A stretch of 64,000 nucleotides of DNA from Bradyrhizobium sp. WSM1743 (GTDB lineage: Bacteria; Pseudomonadota; Alphaproteobacteria; Rhizobiales; Xanthobacteraceae). Made by a program: the position numbers and the translations under genes. Of this stretch, positions 1 to 7,246 are shown in pieces. The first letter of the stretch is position 1, and each line of letters starts with the position of its first letter. The DNA lies in contig NZ_AXAZ01000011.1 of assembly GCF_000473065.1 (NCBI RefSeq), positions 62,001 to 126,000 on the forward strand. Direction: 5' to 3'. The notes under the pieces were generated by a model that was given only the letters and a program-made list of their open reading frames with translations, did no database searches and was not told the origin of the DNA.

Positions 1-309
1 AGCCGCGCTGTCGATGGCGCCGACCCGGAGCCGCCGCGCGGCCCCCGCGCGCGAGCGGTTGCGCAGATTGTTCTCGACCGCCTCGACCTTGGCGAGGATG
101 GCGCGGGCATCGCGCAGCAGCGTGGTGCCGTCCTCGGTCAGCGACACCGCGCGCGTGGTTCGCGCGAACAGACGCGTGCCGAGATCCTCCTCCAGCAGCC
201 TGATCTGGCGCCCGAGCGCGGAGGGCAGCATCTGGAGTTGCTGCGCCGCGCGGCCGAAATGCAGCTGCTCGGCCGCCGCCACGAAGCATCGGAGCTGATG
301 CAATTCCAT
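1..309 (-). CDS. LysR-family transcriptional regulator (C-terminus cut by window edge)
   Basis: The first 103 codons of a LysR-type regulator read leftwards from an ATG at 309 and run off the window. The N-terminus has the standard LysR winged-helix layout: MELHQLRCFVAAAEQLHFGR, then AAQQL...PSALGRQIRLLEEDLG and LFARTTRAVSLTEDG. The effector-binding domain lies outside the window. The gene is divergent from an MFS transporter/dehydrogenase pair at 524-2917, the usual arrangement for a LysR protein controlling a neighbouring catabolic operon, so it is probably the regulator of that pair. The fold is certain; the effector, possibly tartrate or D-malate, is inferred from the neighbours only. Confidence 0.93.
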   Translation of the reverse strand, partial: MELHQLRCFVAAAEQLHFGRAAQQLQMLPSALGRQIRLLEEDLGTRLFARTTRAVSLTEDGTTLLRDARAILAKVEAVENNLRNRSRAGAARRLRVGAIDSAA

Positions 310-323
310 CTGCCGTCCTCATC

Positions 324-407
324 GTCATGCCCGGGCTTGCCCCGGGCACCCACGTTCTCCGTGCCGCGGGGCAAGGCGTGGATGGCCGGGTCAAGCCCGG
401 CCATGAC
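324..407. repeat. Palindromic intergenic repeat, GTCATGCCCGGG type (family C, copy 1)
   Basis: The element begins GTCATGCCCGGGCTTG and ends CAAGCCCGGCCATGAC. Each arm is itself a small hairpin (CCCGGGCTTGCCCCGGG; GGCCGGGTCAAGCCCGGCC), and the ends pair across the element. It lies in the LysR/MFS divergent spacer. A second copy is at 37120-37232. Confidence 0.85.
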
Positions 408-428
408 GTCGTGGCGGCGTTCCGAGGA

Positions 429-449
429 TTATATCATTTTTTTGTATAA
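429..449. promoter_or_regulatory. Interrupted dyad TTATA-N11-TATAA, candidate LysR operator
   Basis: In the spacer between the divergent LysR gene and the MFS gene, TTATA (429-433) and TATAA (445-449) form an inverted repeat separated by 11 bases, in a locally AT-rich stretch. Spacing and position fit the T-N11-A style of LysR binding sites about 75 bp before the MFS start. This is a sequence-based inference only. Confidence 0.4.
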
Positions 450-523
450 ACCAGCGCCAATTGAGTTCATCTCCTTCCCCCGCCTAGGCTCGCTGCCGCA
501 CAACGAAAAACCGGGAGGCCAGG

Positions 524-1822
524 GTGGCGAGCAAGATTCAGACGCGCGTGCTGCGCAAGATCACCTTGCGCATCGTTCCCTTCATCATGCTGCTGTACTT
601 CGTGGCTTTCATCGACCGCGTCAACATCGGCTTCGCCTCGCTGACGATGAACAAGGACATCGGCCTGTCGCCGGTGGTCTACGGCTTCGGCGCCGGCATC
701 TTCTTCTGGGGCTATTTCCTGTTCGAAGTACCCTCCAACGTTATCCTGCACAGGATCGGCGCCAGGATCTGGATCGCGCGGGTGATGATCACCTGGGGCC
801 TGGTCTCGGCCGCCATGGCCTTCGTACAAGGGCCGACCAGCTTCTACATCCTGCGCTTCCTGCTCGGTGTCGCCGAGGCCGGCTTCTTTCCCGGCATCAT
901 CCTCTATCTCTCCTACTGGTTCCCGTCTCGGCAGCGCGCGGCGGTGACCGCGCTGTTCATGGCGGCCGCGCCGCTCTCGACCGTGCTGGGCTCGCCGATC
1001 TCCGGCGCGCTGCTGGAGATGGACGGCATGCTCGGCTTCAAGGGCTGGCAATGGCTGTTCGTGCTCGAGGCGTTGCCGGCCGTGCTGCTTGGCTTCGTCG
1101 TGCTGGGCTTTCTGACCGACCGCCCCGAGAAGGCGAGATGGCTCACTGATGACGAGCGGCGCTGGCTAGTCGAGACCATGAACGTGGAGACCACCAGCAA
1201 GGCTGCCACCGCCAGCCACAGCATCTGGCGCGGGCTTGCCGATCCGCGCGTGCTGGCGCTGTCGCTGATCTATTTCGGTACCTCGGCCGGGCTCTACACG
1301 CTCGGCGTCTGGGCACCGCAGATCATCAAGCAGTTCGGCCTGTCCTCGCTCCAGGTCGGCTTCCTCAATGCGCTGCCGGCAACCGCCGCGGTGGTCGCCA
1401 TGATCCTGTGGGCGCGGCATTCGGACCGCACCGGCGAACGCACCTGGCACGTCGTGTGGGCCTGCCTGATCGCCGCGGCCGGGCTCGCTTATGCCGGGCT
1501 CGCGGTCGGCGTCGTCGCCGTGCTGGTCGCGCTGACGCTCGTCAACATCGGCATCTCCTCGGCCAAGCCGCCGCTGTGGAGCATGCCGACGCTGTTCCTG
1601 TCCGGCCCCGCGGCCGCAGCCGGGATCGCCACCATCAACTCGATCGGCAATCTCGGCGGCTTCGCAGGTCCCGCCATGATCGGCTGGATCAAGGACCAGA
1701 CCGGCAGCTTTGTCGGCGGACTCTATTTCGTCAGCGGCCTGCTCGTTCTCTCCGCAGCCCTCACTTTGCTATTGTCGCGCGCAAAAACCGCGCCCGTCGA
1801 ACCCGTACCGCAATCCCACTGA
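524..1822 (+). CDS. MFS transporter, anion:cation symporter (ACS) type
   Basis: A 432-residue inner-membrane protein with about 12 hydrophobic segments. The N-terminal motif FIDRVNIGFA followed by LSPVVYGFGAGIFFWGYFLFEVPSN is typical of ACS-family carriers that take up organic anions (tartrate, phthalate, hydroxyphenylacetate and similar). The start is GTG at 524, preceded by GGGAGG at 512-517 with good spacing. The next gene, a tartrate/D-malate-type dehydrogenase, starts 21 bp after the stop, so the two are almost certainly co-transcribed. This suggests the carrier imports the dehydrogenase substrate, a C4 hydroxy-dicarboxylate. The substrate is inferred, not read from the protein. Confidence 0.92.
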   Translation: MASKIQTRVLRKITLRIVPFIMLLYFVAFIDRVNIGFASLTMNKDIGLSPVVYGFGAGIFFWGYFLFEVPSNVILHRIGARIWIARVMITWGLVSAAMAFVQGPTSFYILRFLLGVAEAGFFPGIILYLSYWFPSRQRAAVTALFMAAAPLSTVLGSPISGALLEMDGMLGFKGWQWLFVLEALPAVLLGFVVLGFLTDRPEKARWLTDDERRWLVETMNVETTSKAATASHSIWRGLADPRVLALSLIYFGTSAGLYTLGVWAPQIIKQFGLSSLQVGFLNALPATAAVVAMILWARHSDRTGERTWHVVWACLIAAAGLAYAGLAVGVVAVLVALTLVNIGISSAKPPLWSMPTLFLSGPAAAAGIATINSIGNLGGFAGPAMIGWIKDQTGSFVGGLYFVSGLLVLSAALTLLLSRAKTAPVEPVPQSH

Positions 1823-1843
1823 TCTCTCAAACGGAGCCTTCCC

Positions 1844-2917
1844 ATGCGCACCCATTCGATCGCAGCCATTCCCGCCGACGGCATCGGCCCCGAGGTGATC
1901 TCGGCCGGCGTCCGTGTGCTGGAGGCACTGGCCAAGCGCAGCGGCGATCTCGCCTTCAACGTGAAGACGTTCGACTGGGGCTCGGACTATTACAAGAAGC
2001 ACGGCGTGATGATGCCGGCGGATGGTCTTGCTGAGCTGAAGAAGTTCGACGCGATCTATTTCGGCGCGGTCGGCGCCCCTGATGTGCCCGACCATATCAC
2101 GCTGTGGGGCCTGCGGCTGCCGATCTGCCAGGGCTTTGACCAATACGCCAATGTGCGGCCGACCAAGATCCTGCCGGGCGTTGCCTCGCCGCTGCGCAAT
2201 GTCGGCGTCGGCGATCTCGACTGGGTGATCGTGCGCGAGAATTCGGAAGGCGAATATGCCGGCATGGGCGGCCGCGCCCATAAGGGCCTGCCGGAGGAGG
2301 TCGGCACCGAAGTTGCCGTCTTCACCCGCGTCGGCGTCACCCGCATCATGCGCTACGCATTCCAGCTCGCGCAGTCGCGCCCGCGCAAGCTGCTGACCGT
2401 CGTGACCAAGTCGAATGCGCAGCGCCACGGCATGGTGATGTGGGACGAGATCGCCGCGGAGGTCGCGACCGAATTCCCCGACGTCACCTGGGACAAGATG
2501 CTGGTCGACGCCATGACCGTGCGCATGACGCTGTATCCGAAGAGCCTCGACACCATCGTTGCGACCAATCTGCACGCCGATATCCTTTCCGATCTCGCCG
2601 GCGCGCTGGCGGGAAGCCTTGGCGTCGCGCCGACCGGCAACATCGATCCGCAGCGGCGCTTCCCCTCGATGTTCGAGCCGATCCACGGCTCGGCCTTCGA
2701 CATCACCGGCAAGGGCATCGCCAACCCGGTCGCGACGTTCTGGACCGGTGCGCAGATGCTCGAGCATCTCGGCGAGAAGGATGCGGCCTCAAGGCTGATG
2801 GCGGCCGTCGAGCGCGTCTGCGCGGCGGGCGTGCTGACGCCAGACGTTGGCGGCAAGGCGACGACGAAGGACGTGACGGATGCCGTGATCGACGCGATTC
2901 ACGGGTCGAATGTGTAG
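1844..2917 (+). CDS. Tartrate dehydrogenase / D-malate dehydrogenase (decarboxylating), isopropylmalate-dehydrogenase family
   Basis: A 357-residue soluble NAD+- and metal-dependent beta-decarboxylating dehydrogenase. It starts IAAIPADGIGPEV, carries the catalytic lysine in VVTKSNA, and has the family signatures NLHADILSDLAGALAGSLG and MFEPIHGSAFDITGKGIANP. Length and the substrate-loop sequences (ITLWGLRLPICQGFDQYANV) match the tartrate/D-malate branch rather than LeuB, which would be expected near leuCD. GGAG lies just upstream of the ATG. It is the second gene of an operon with the MFS carrier, opposite a LysR regulator. The likely role is oxidation and decarboxylation of D-malate, tartrate or a related acid. 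Family is sure; exact substrate is not. Confidence 0.93.
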   Translation: MRTHSIAAIPADGIGPEVISAGVRVLEALAKRSGDLAFNVKTFDWGSDYYKKHGVMMPADGLAELKKFDAIYFGAVGAPDVPDHITLWGLRLPICQGFDQYANVRPTKILPGVASPLRNVGVGDLDWVIVRENSEGEYAGMGGRAHKGLPEEVGTEVAVFTRVGVTRIMRYAFQLAQSRPRKLLTVVTKSNAQRHGMVMWDEIAAEVATEFPDVTWDKMLVDAMTVRMTLYPKSLDTIVATNLHADILSDLAGALAGSLGVAPTGNIDPQRRFPSMFEPIHGSAFDITGKGIANPVATFWTGAQMLEHLGEKDAASRLMAAVERVCAAGVLTPDVGGKATTKDVTDAVIDAIHGSNV

Positions 2918-2967
2918 CTGGTTAGGCAACACCGGCGCGGCGACGGACTCGCGGAGGCTCCCCTCAC

Positions 2968-2993
2968 CCGGAATTTGCTCTCGCAAATTCCGG
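2968..2993. terminator. Perfect 11-bp stem-loop between convergent genes
   Basis: CCGGAATTTGC (2968-2978), loop TCTC, then GCAAATTCCGG (2983-2993). It lies between the stops of the convergent dehydrogenase (+) and LysM hydrolase (-). There is no T-run, so it may be a repeat hairpin or a weak bidirectional terminator. Confidence 0.5.
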
Positions 2994-3022
2994 CCTCTCC
3001 CCGCACGCAGGGCGAAGAGCCC

Positions 3023-3967
3023 CTACTTCCGCGAAGTCGCCGGAACCGCCGGCGGTGTCGCCATCGCGGCTGCCGGCTCGGGCGGGGTCAGATGACGCGG
3101 GACGATGATGGTCTGGCCCGGGGTGAGCTGCGCGTTCTCGGGCAATGAATTGCTCTGCGCGAGCGTCCACAGCGGCACGCGGTTGGCGGCCGCGATGCTC
3201 TCCATGGTGTCGCCGCGGCGCACCGGCACCCGCACGCCGCTGTCCCACAATTCGACCAGCGTATCCGCAGGCACGAGGTAGCGCAGCGGCACGGCATCGG
3301 CCTGGATTTGCGGTGGAATGCGCGGGAGCTGCGTCACCATCTCGACGATCTGGCGGTGGATGTCGTCCGATTTCTCGATGTTGATGTGGCTGACGCGCGC
3401 GTTTTCCTTGAGGTCGTAGCTGGCGTAATGGCCGCGAAAGCCTGATGCGGCCACAACATCGCCGCCGCCGAGCACGCTGTCGGACAGGAAGATGTTGATG
3501 AAACGCTCGACATTGAGCGGCACGTCGCCGGTCGCATGTGCAGGATCGATGGCGATGACGAGGCTGATCGGGATGTTCTCCTTGGCAGCCATCTCCGAGA
3601 TGACGATCGAGCACAGCCCGCCCATGGAGTGGCCGATCAGCACGATCGGCGCTGCCTTCTCCTTGTAGCTGGCGATGACGCGGTTGCCGATCAGCCGGCA
3701 CAGGGTGAATTCATAGACGTCGGCCGAGAAGCCGGCCTGTGTCAGCTTCTCGCCGAGCCGGTCCATGCCGGTCGAGAAGATCGGGCCCATGGCGCCGCGA
3801 AACAGGTAGACCTTCGGCGGCGGCAATGGCTCGAATGGCGGGGGCGGCGGCGCGGCAGGGACGGCCGCGGCGGTCTTGGACTTGGGCGGAGAGGCAGCGG
3901 CCATGCCGCTGCTCAAGGCAAGCAGCATGAGTGCTGCCAGCGCGACTAGTCGCCTCGAATGAATCAT
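3023..3967 (-). CDS. Secreted alpha/beta-hydrolase-like protein with C-terminal LysM domain
   Basis: A 314-residue protein from ATG 3967; longer in-frame starts exist, but this one begins a clean signal peptide (MIHSRRLVALAALMLLALSS, then GMAAAS). A Pro/Ala linker precedes a hydrolase-like core starting VYLFRGAMGP. The core has a GxSxG nucleophile elbow (LIGHSMGGLCS), an Asp in AIDPAHA and a His in RVSHINIEK, a plausible Ser-Asp-His triad. The C-terminus is one LysM module (VPVRRGDTMESIAAANRVPL... LTPGQTIIVP), which binds peptidoglycan or other GlcNAc polymers. It is convergent with the tartrate operon. A paralogue without LysM lies at 7247-7963. Substrate is unknown; periplasmic or cell-wall association is inferred. 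Confidence 0.85.
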   Translation of the reverse strand: MIHSRRLVALAALMLLALSSGMAAASPPKSKTAAAVPAAPPPPPFEPLPPPKVYLFRGAMGPIFSTGMDRLGEKLTQAGFSADVYEFTLCRLIGNRVIASYKEKAAPIVLIGHSMGGLCSIVISEMAAKENIPISLVIAIDPAHATGDVPLNVERFINIFLSDSVLGGGDVVAASGFRGHYASYDLKENARVSHINIEKSDDIHRQIVEMVTQLPRIPPQIQADAVPLRYLVPADTLVELWDSGVRVPVRRGDTMESIAAANRVPLWTLAQSNSLPENAQLTPGQTIIVPRHLTPPEPAAAMATPPAVPATSRK

Positions 3968-4138
3968 CAGTCCAGCAGTCCCACCACGGGAGACAATGGC
4001 CTCCCCTGATGGGCTTAGTGACCACCGATTGGGTGGATTTTGGGGCACGGGAACCGGCTGGCTCCCCTCCGAAAACCCGTCCTGCCGCGCATCCACGGGG
4101 TCTTGCGACGATCGACCTCAGGCCGGCCTCGAGAATGA

Positions 4139-4618
4139 CTAAAGCGGCAGCATCCGGTTCAAGAGGTCGAGCAGGGTGCGCTGCTCGGCCTCGGTGAGCG
4201 GGGCCAGCATCTTCCGATTATACGGTTCCGTCAGCCTTGCCCCCTCCTCAATGAGCTTTGCCCCCTTCGTCGTGAGCATCAGCTCGACCGCGCGGCGATC
4301 GGATTTCGAGCGGTTGCGCTTGATGAAGCCGGACGATTCGAGCTCGTTCAGGATCTTGATCAGGTTCGGCAGGCGCAGCCGGAGCAGGCTGGCAAGGCTG
4401 CTGGGGGGAACGCCCGGATTGTCGCGAATGACGGCGAAGATCGCATAGGTCGCCGGCGTCAGGCCCAAGGCGGCGAACTCCTCGTAAAAGCCTTCGAAGA
4501 ACTTCAGCTGCGCGAGGCGCAGCATGAAGCCGGGCGTGCGTTGCAGCGCGCGCAGGTCCAGCGAACTTTCCGGCTGCGATGCGGACCTTGCTCCGGGTCT
4601 GACGGTTTTCGAGCTCAT
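4139..4618 (-). CDS. MarR-family transcriptional regulator
   Basis: About 159 residues from ATG 4618; a TTG at 4627 (three residues longer) is the alternative. After a short polar tail it shows the MarR winged-helix pattern: FYEEFAALGLTPATYAIFAVI, then NPGVPPSSLASLLRLRLPNLIKILNELESSGFIKRNRSKSDRRAVELMLTTKG split across the helix-turn-helix and wing. It is divergent from the binding protein/P450 pair, with a tandem AT-rich operator candidate between them (4664-4688). MarR proteins usually repress such neighbours and release on binding an aromatic or lipophilic ligand. The ligand here is unknown but may be the P450 or binding-protein substrate. Confidence 0.93.
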   Translation of the reverse strand: MSSKTVRPGARSASQPESSLDLRALQRTPGFMLRLAQLKFFEGFYEEFAALGLTPATYAIFAVIRDNPGVPPSSLASLLRLRLPNLIKILNELESSGFIKRNRSKSDRRAVELMLTTKGAKLIEEGARLTEPYNRKMLAPLTEAEQRTLLDLLNRMLPL

Positions 4619-4663
4619 GTTCCTCAATCCGCGGCCAAAAGTCGGGCCGAATTGACACTCTCA

Positions 4664-4688
4664 AATATAGCTATAAAATATAGCTATT
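4664..4688. promoter_or_regulatory. Tandem direct repeat operator candidate in the MarR / binding-protein spacer
   Basis: AATATAGCTATA (4664-4675) is followed by AATATAGCTATT (4677-4688), a 13-bp period. Each copy contains the 8-bp palindrome ATAGCTAT. The run is strikingly AT-rich in a GC-rich genome and lies 46 bp before the MarR start and about 40 bp before the ATG at 4726, as expected for an autoregulated divergent MarR operator. Confidence 0.6.
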
Positions 4689-4741
4689 ATTCAGCGGCAC
4701 CAAGACCGCCCATCGGAGGGACACAATGAACCGCAAATTCC

Positions 4742-4757
4742 TGCATAAATTTATGCA
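4742..4757. repeat. 16-bp perfect palindrome at a signal-peptide frameshift
   Basis: TGCATAAATTTATGCA is its own reverse complement. Its right end forms the tandem ATGCATGC (4753-4760). Removing one 4-base unit would join the ribosome-bound start at 4726 to the mature binding protein in frame. Confidence 0.75.
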
Positions 4758-5935
4758 TGCTGGCGGCGGCGCTGACGGCGGCGCCGACGTTCGCGCAGAA
4801 CGTGGTGAAGATCGGCATCCTGAACGACCAGTCCGGTCCGTTCGCCAGCTATCAGGGCATCGGCTCGGTCGTCGCCGCAAAAATGGCCGTCGAGGATTAT
4901 GGTGGAAAGGCCGCCGGCAAGCCGGTCGAGGTCGTCGCGGCCGACCATCAGAACAAGACCGATATCGGAATCGGCATCGCCCGGCGCTGGTACGAGAACG
5001 AGAGCGTCGACGCGATCTTCGACATCCCGAACTCGTCGATCGCGCTCGCGGTGGCCGGCATGAGCGCCGAGAAGAACAAGGTCTTCGTCGGATCCGGCGC
5101 CGGCACGGTGCTGCTGACGGGCGAGAAATGCACGCCGAACACCGTGCACTGGACCTACGACACCTATGCTTACGGGCACGGCCTCGGCAAGGCGATCGTG
5201 CAGCAGGGCGGCAAGAAGTGGTTCTTCATCACCGCCGACTACGCCTTCGGTCACGATCTGGAAAAACAGGCCGCGGAAGCCGTGAAAGCGTCCGGCGGCG
5301 AGGTGCTCGGCAGCGTGCGGCATCCGCTGGGAACGGCCGATTACGCCTCGTTCCTGCTCCAGGCCCAGGCGTCAGGCGCGACCGTCATCGGCTTCGCCAA
5401 TGCCGGGGACGACACCATCACCTCGATGAAGCAGGCCGCCGAGTTCGGGCTGACCAAGGATCACAAGCTGGTCGGGTTGATCCTGGGCATGAACGGACTG
5501 CCCGCGCTCGGCCTGAAGTTTGCGCAAGGCGCGCAGATCATGAACCCGTTCTACTGGGATTTGAACGACGGCACACGTGCGTTCGCCAAACGCTTCGCTG
5601 AACGCATGCCCTCGAAGGCCTATCCGAACGACATGCAGGCCGGCGTCTATGCCTCGGTCATTCACTACCTCAAGGCCGTCGACAAGGCCGGTAGCGCCAG
5701 GGACGGCAAGGCCGTGGTCGCGACGATGAAGGCGATGCCGACTGACGATCCGCTGTTCGGCAAGGGCTACATTCGCAAGGACGGACGCAAGATCCATCCG
5801 CTCTACCTGCTTCAGGTCAAGGCGCCGGAGGAATCGACCTCCGCCTGGGATCTGCTGAAGGTCGTCGCCACCATCAAGGGCGAGGACGCATTCCGCGCCG
5901 AGAGCGAAGGCCAGTGCCCGCCTAGCAAGCAATAG
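4757..5935 (+). CDS. Branched-chain-amino-acid-type ABC transporter substrate-binding protein, signal peptide frameshifted
   Basis: A periplasmic type-I binding protein (LivJ/HAAT-like). The mature part begins QNVVKIGILNDQSGPFASYQ and the two-lobed family pattern continues to SEGQCPPSKQ. The frame can open at ATG 4757, giving only MLAAALTAAPTFAQ, with no basic n-region and no ribosome-binding site. A strong GGAGGG (4715-4720) instead serves ATG 4726, which encodes MNRKFLHKFM and then leaves frame because of an apparent 4-base duplication. Without it the product would read MNRKFLHKFM-LAAALTAAPTFA-QN, a textbook signal peptide. Export is therefore doubtful as sequenced. No permease or ATPase genes are adjacent; the P450 follows 14 bp later. 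Family members often bind aromatic or fatty compounds as well as amino acids. Confidence 0.82.
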   Translation: MLAAALTAAPTFAQNVVKIGILNDQSGPFASYQGIGSVVAAKMAVEDYGGKAAGKPVEVVAADHQNKTDIGIGIARRWYENESVDAIFDIPNSSIALAVAGMSAEKNKVFVGSGAGTVLLTGEKCTPNTVHWTYDTYAYGHGLGKAIVQQGGKKWFFITADYAFGHDLEKQAAEAVKASGGEVLGSVRHPLGTADYASFLLQAQASGATVIGFANAGDDTITSMKQAAEFGLTKDHKLVGLILGMNGLPALGLKFAQGAQIMNPFYWDLNDGTRAFAKRFAERMPSKAYPNDMQAGVYASVIHYLKAVDKAGSARDGKAVVATMKAMPTDDPLFGKGYIRKDGRKIHPLYLLQVKAPEESTSAWDLLKVVATIKGEDAFRAESEGQCPPSKQ

Positions 5936-5949
5936 AGGCGGAGCTGACC

Positions 5950-7128
5950 ATGAGCGGCATTGCATCCAGCCCGGTCGATCCGTTTGCGCCTGACTTCCTG
6001 CTGGACCCTTATCCTGCCTATGCGGCGCTGCGCGCACTCGGGCCTGTGTTCGAATTGGAGCGTTACGGCGTGTGGGCGATGGCCGGCTATGCCGAGGTCG
6101 AGCCGGCGCTGAAAGACTGGAAGACGCTCATCAGCGGCGAAGGCGTCGGCCTCCACGGCATGAACCCGGCGCTGCCAAAGCCGCTGACGCTACAGATCGA
6201 TCCGCCTGACCATGACAAGGGCCGCAGGGTGCTCGGCCGCACGCTGTCTCCGGGCGTCGCAAGGAAGCTGCGCGAGACGTTCCAGCGCGAGGCGGAGACG
6301 AAGGTCTCGGAGCTGATCGACAAAGGCACGTTCGATGCAGTGAGCGATCTTGCGGAAGCGTTTCCGATGAAGGTGTTTCCCGACGCGATCGGCATCCGCC
6401 CGGACGGCCGCGAGAAGCTGCTCGCCTGGAGCACGTTCGTGTTCAACAGCTTCGGCCCGGAGAACGAGATACTCGCGGCCTCACGGAAGGAAGGTCTCGC
6501 GGCGCAGAGCTGGATCATGGAATGCTGCGCGCGCGATGCGCTGCGGCCCGACAGCCTCGGCATGATGATCTACCAGGCGGCCGATGAGGGCGAGATCACC
6601 GAGCACGAGGCAACGCATCTGGTGCGGCCGTTCCTGACCGCCGGGATCGACACCACCGTCAACGGCATCGGCAACACCCTGCTCGCGCTCGCCACGCATC
6701 CGGATGAATACCGCAAGCTGCACCACAAGCCGGAGCTGGCACGCAATGCGTTCGAGGAAGGCCTGCGCTACGATTCACCGGTGCAGACGTTCTTTCGCAC
6801 CACCTCGCGCGACGTCGAGATCGGCGGTGGCGTGATCCCCGCCCACCGCAAGGTGCTGTTGTTCATGGCCTCCGCCAACCGCGATCCCGCGCGCTGGGCC
6901 AAGCCGGACCGGTTCGAGGTGGAGCGGGTTGCGACCGGGCATGTCGGCTTCGGCGCAGGCATCCACGCCTGCGTCGGTCAGATGATCGCGCGCCTGGAAG
7001 GCGAACTGATCCTCAGCGAGCTCGCAAGGCGCGTGAAGACCATCGAGCTCACGGCTCAGCCGAAACGCAGGCTCAACAATTCCCTGCGCGGCCTGGAGAG
7101 CATGCCGGTGCGTGTGACGGCGGCTTGA
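5950..7128 (+). CDS. Cytochrome P450, CYP199-like
   Basis: A 392-residue soluble bacterial P450. It has the I-helix oxygen-activation motif AGIDTTVNGIGN, the ExxR core of helix K in EEGLRYDSPVQTFFRTT, and the haem-thiolate loop GFGAGIHACVGQ with the cysteine ligand. From memory the sequence closely resembles the CYP199A group of Rhodopseudomonas, including SPVQTFFRTT, SANRDP and the C-terminal NSLRGLESMPV. CYP199A enzymes oxidise para-substituted benzoates such as 4-methoxybenzoate, so an aromatic acid substrate is a reasonable guess. No ferredoxin or reductase gene is next to it. The start lies 14 bp after the binding-protein stop, so it should be in the same MarR-controlled operon. Confidence 0.93.
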   Translation: MSGIASSPVDPFAPDFLLDPYPAYAALRALGPVFELERYGVWAMAGYAEVEPALKDWKTLISGEGVGLHGMNPALPKPLTLQIDPPDHDKGRRVLGRTLSPGVARKLRETFQREAETKVSELIDKGTFDAVSDLAEAFPMKVFPDAIGIRPDGREKLLAWSTFVFNSFGPENEILAASRKEGLAAQSWIMECCARDALRPDSLGMMIYQAADEGEITEHEATHLVRPFLTAGIDTTVNGIGNTLLALATHPDEYRKLHHKPELARNAFEEGLRYDSPVQTFFRTTSRDVEIGGGVIPAHRKVLLFMASANRDPARWAKPDRFEVERVATGHVGFGAGIHACVGQMIARLEGELILSELARRVKTIELTAQPKRRLNNSLRGLESMPVRVTAA

Positions 7129-7147
7129 GCTCGATCGGCGGTGGGTG

Positions 7148-7174
7148 TTCACCTCTCCTTATGGGAGAGGTGAA
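7148..7174. terminator. Stem-loop between convergent P450 and hydrolase genes
   Basis: TTCACCTCTCC pairs with GGAGAGGTGAA around a short loop. It lies 20 bp after the P450 stop. It resembles one arm of the CTCTCCCGC repeat family and may act as a bidirectional terminator. Confidence 0.5.
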
Positions 7175-7246
7175 TTCTCGGCTCGCATCGCTTCAGCCAA
7201 GAGACATATCGCTTTTGGCTGTATCAGGAGACGAGTGTCGTCGCCG

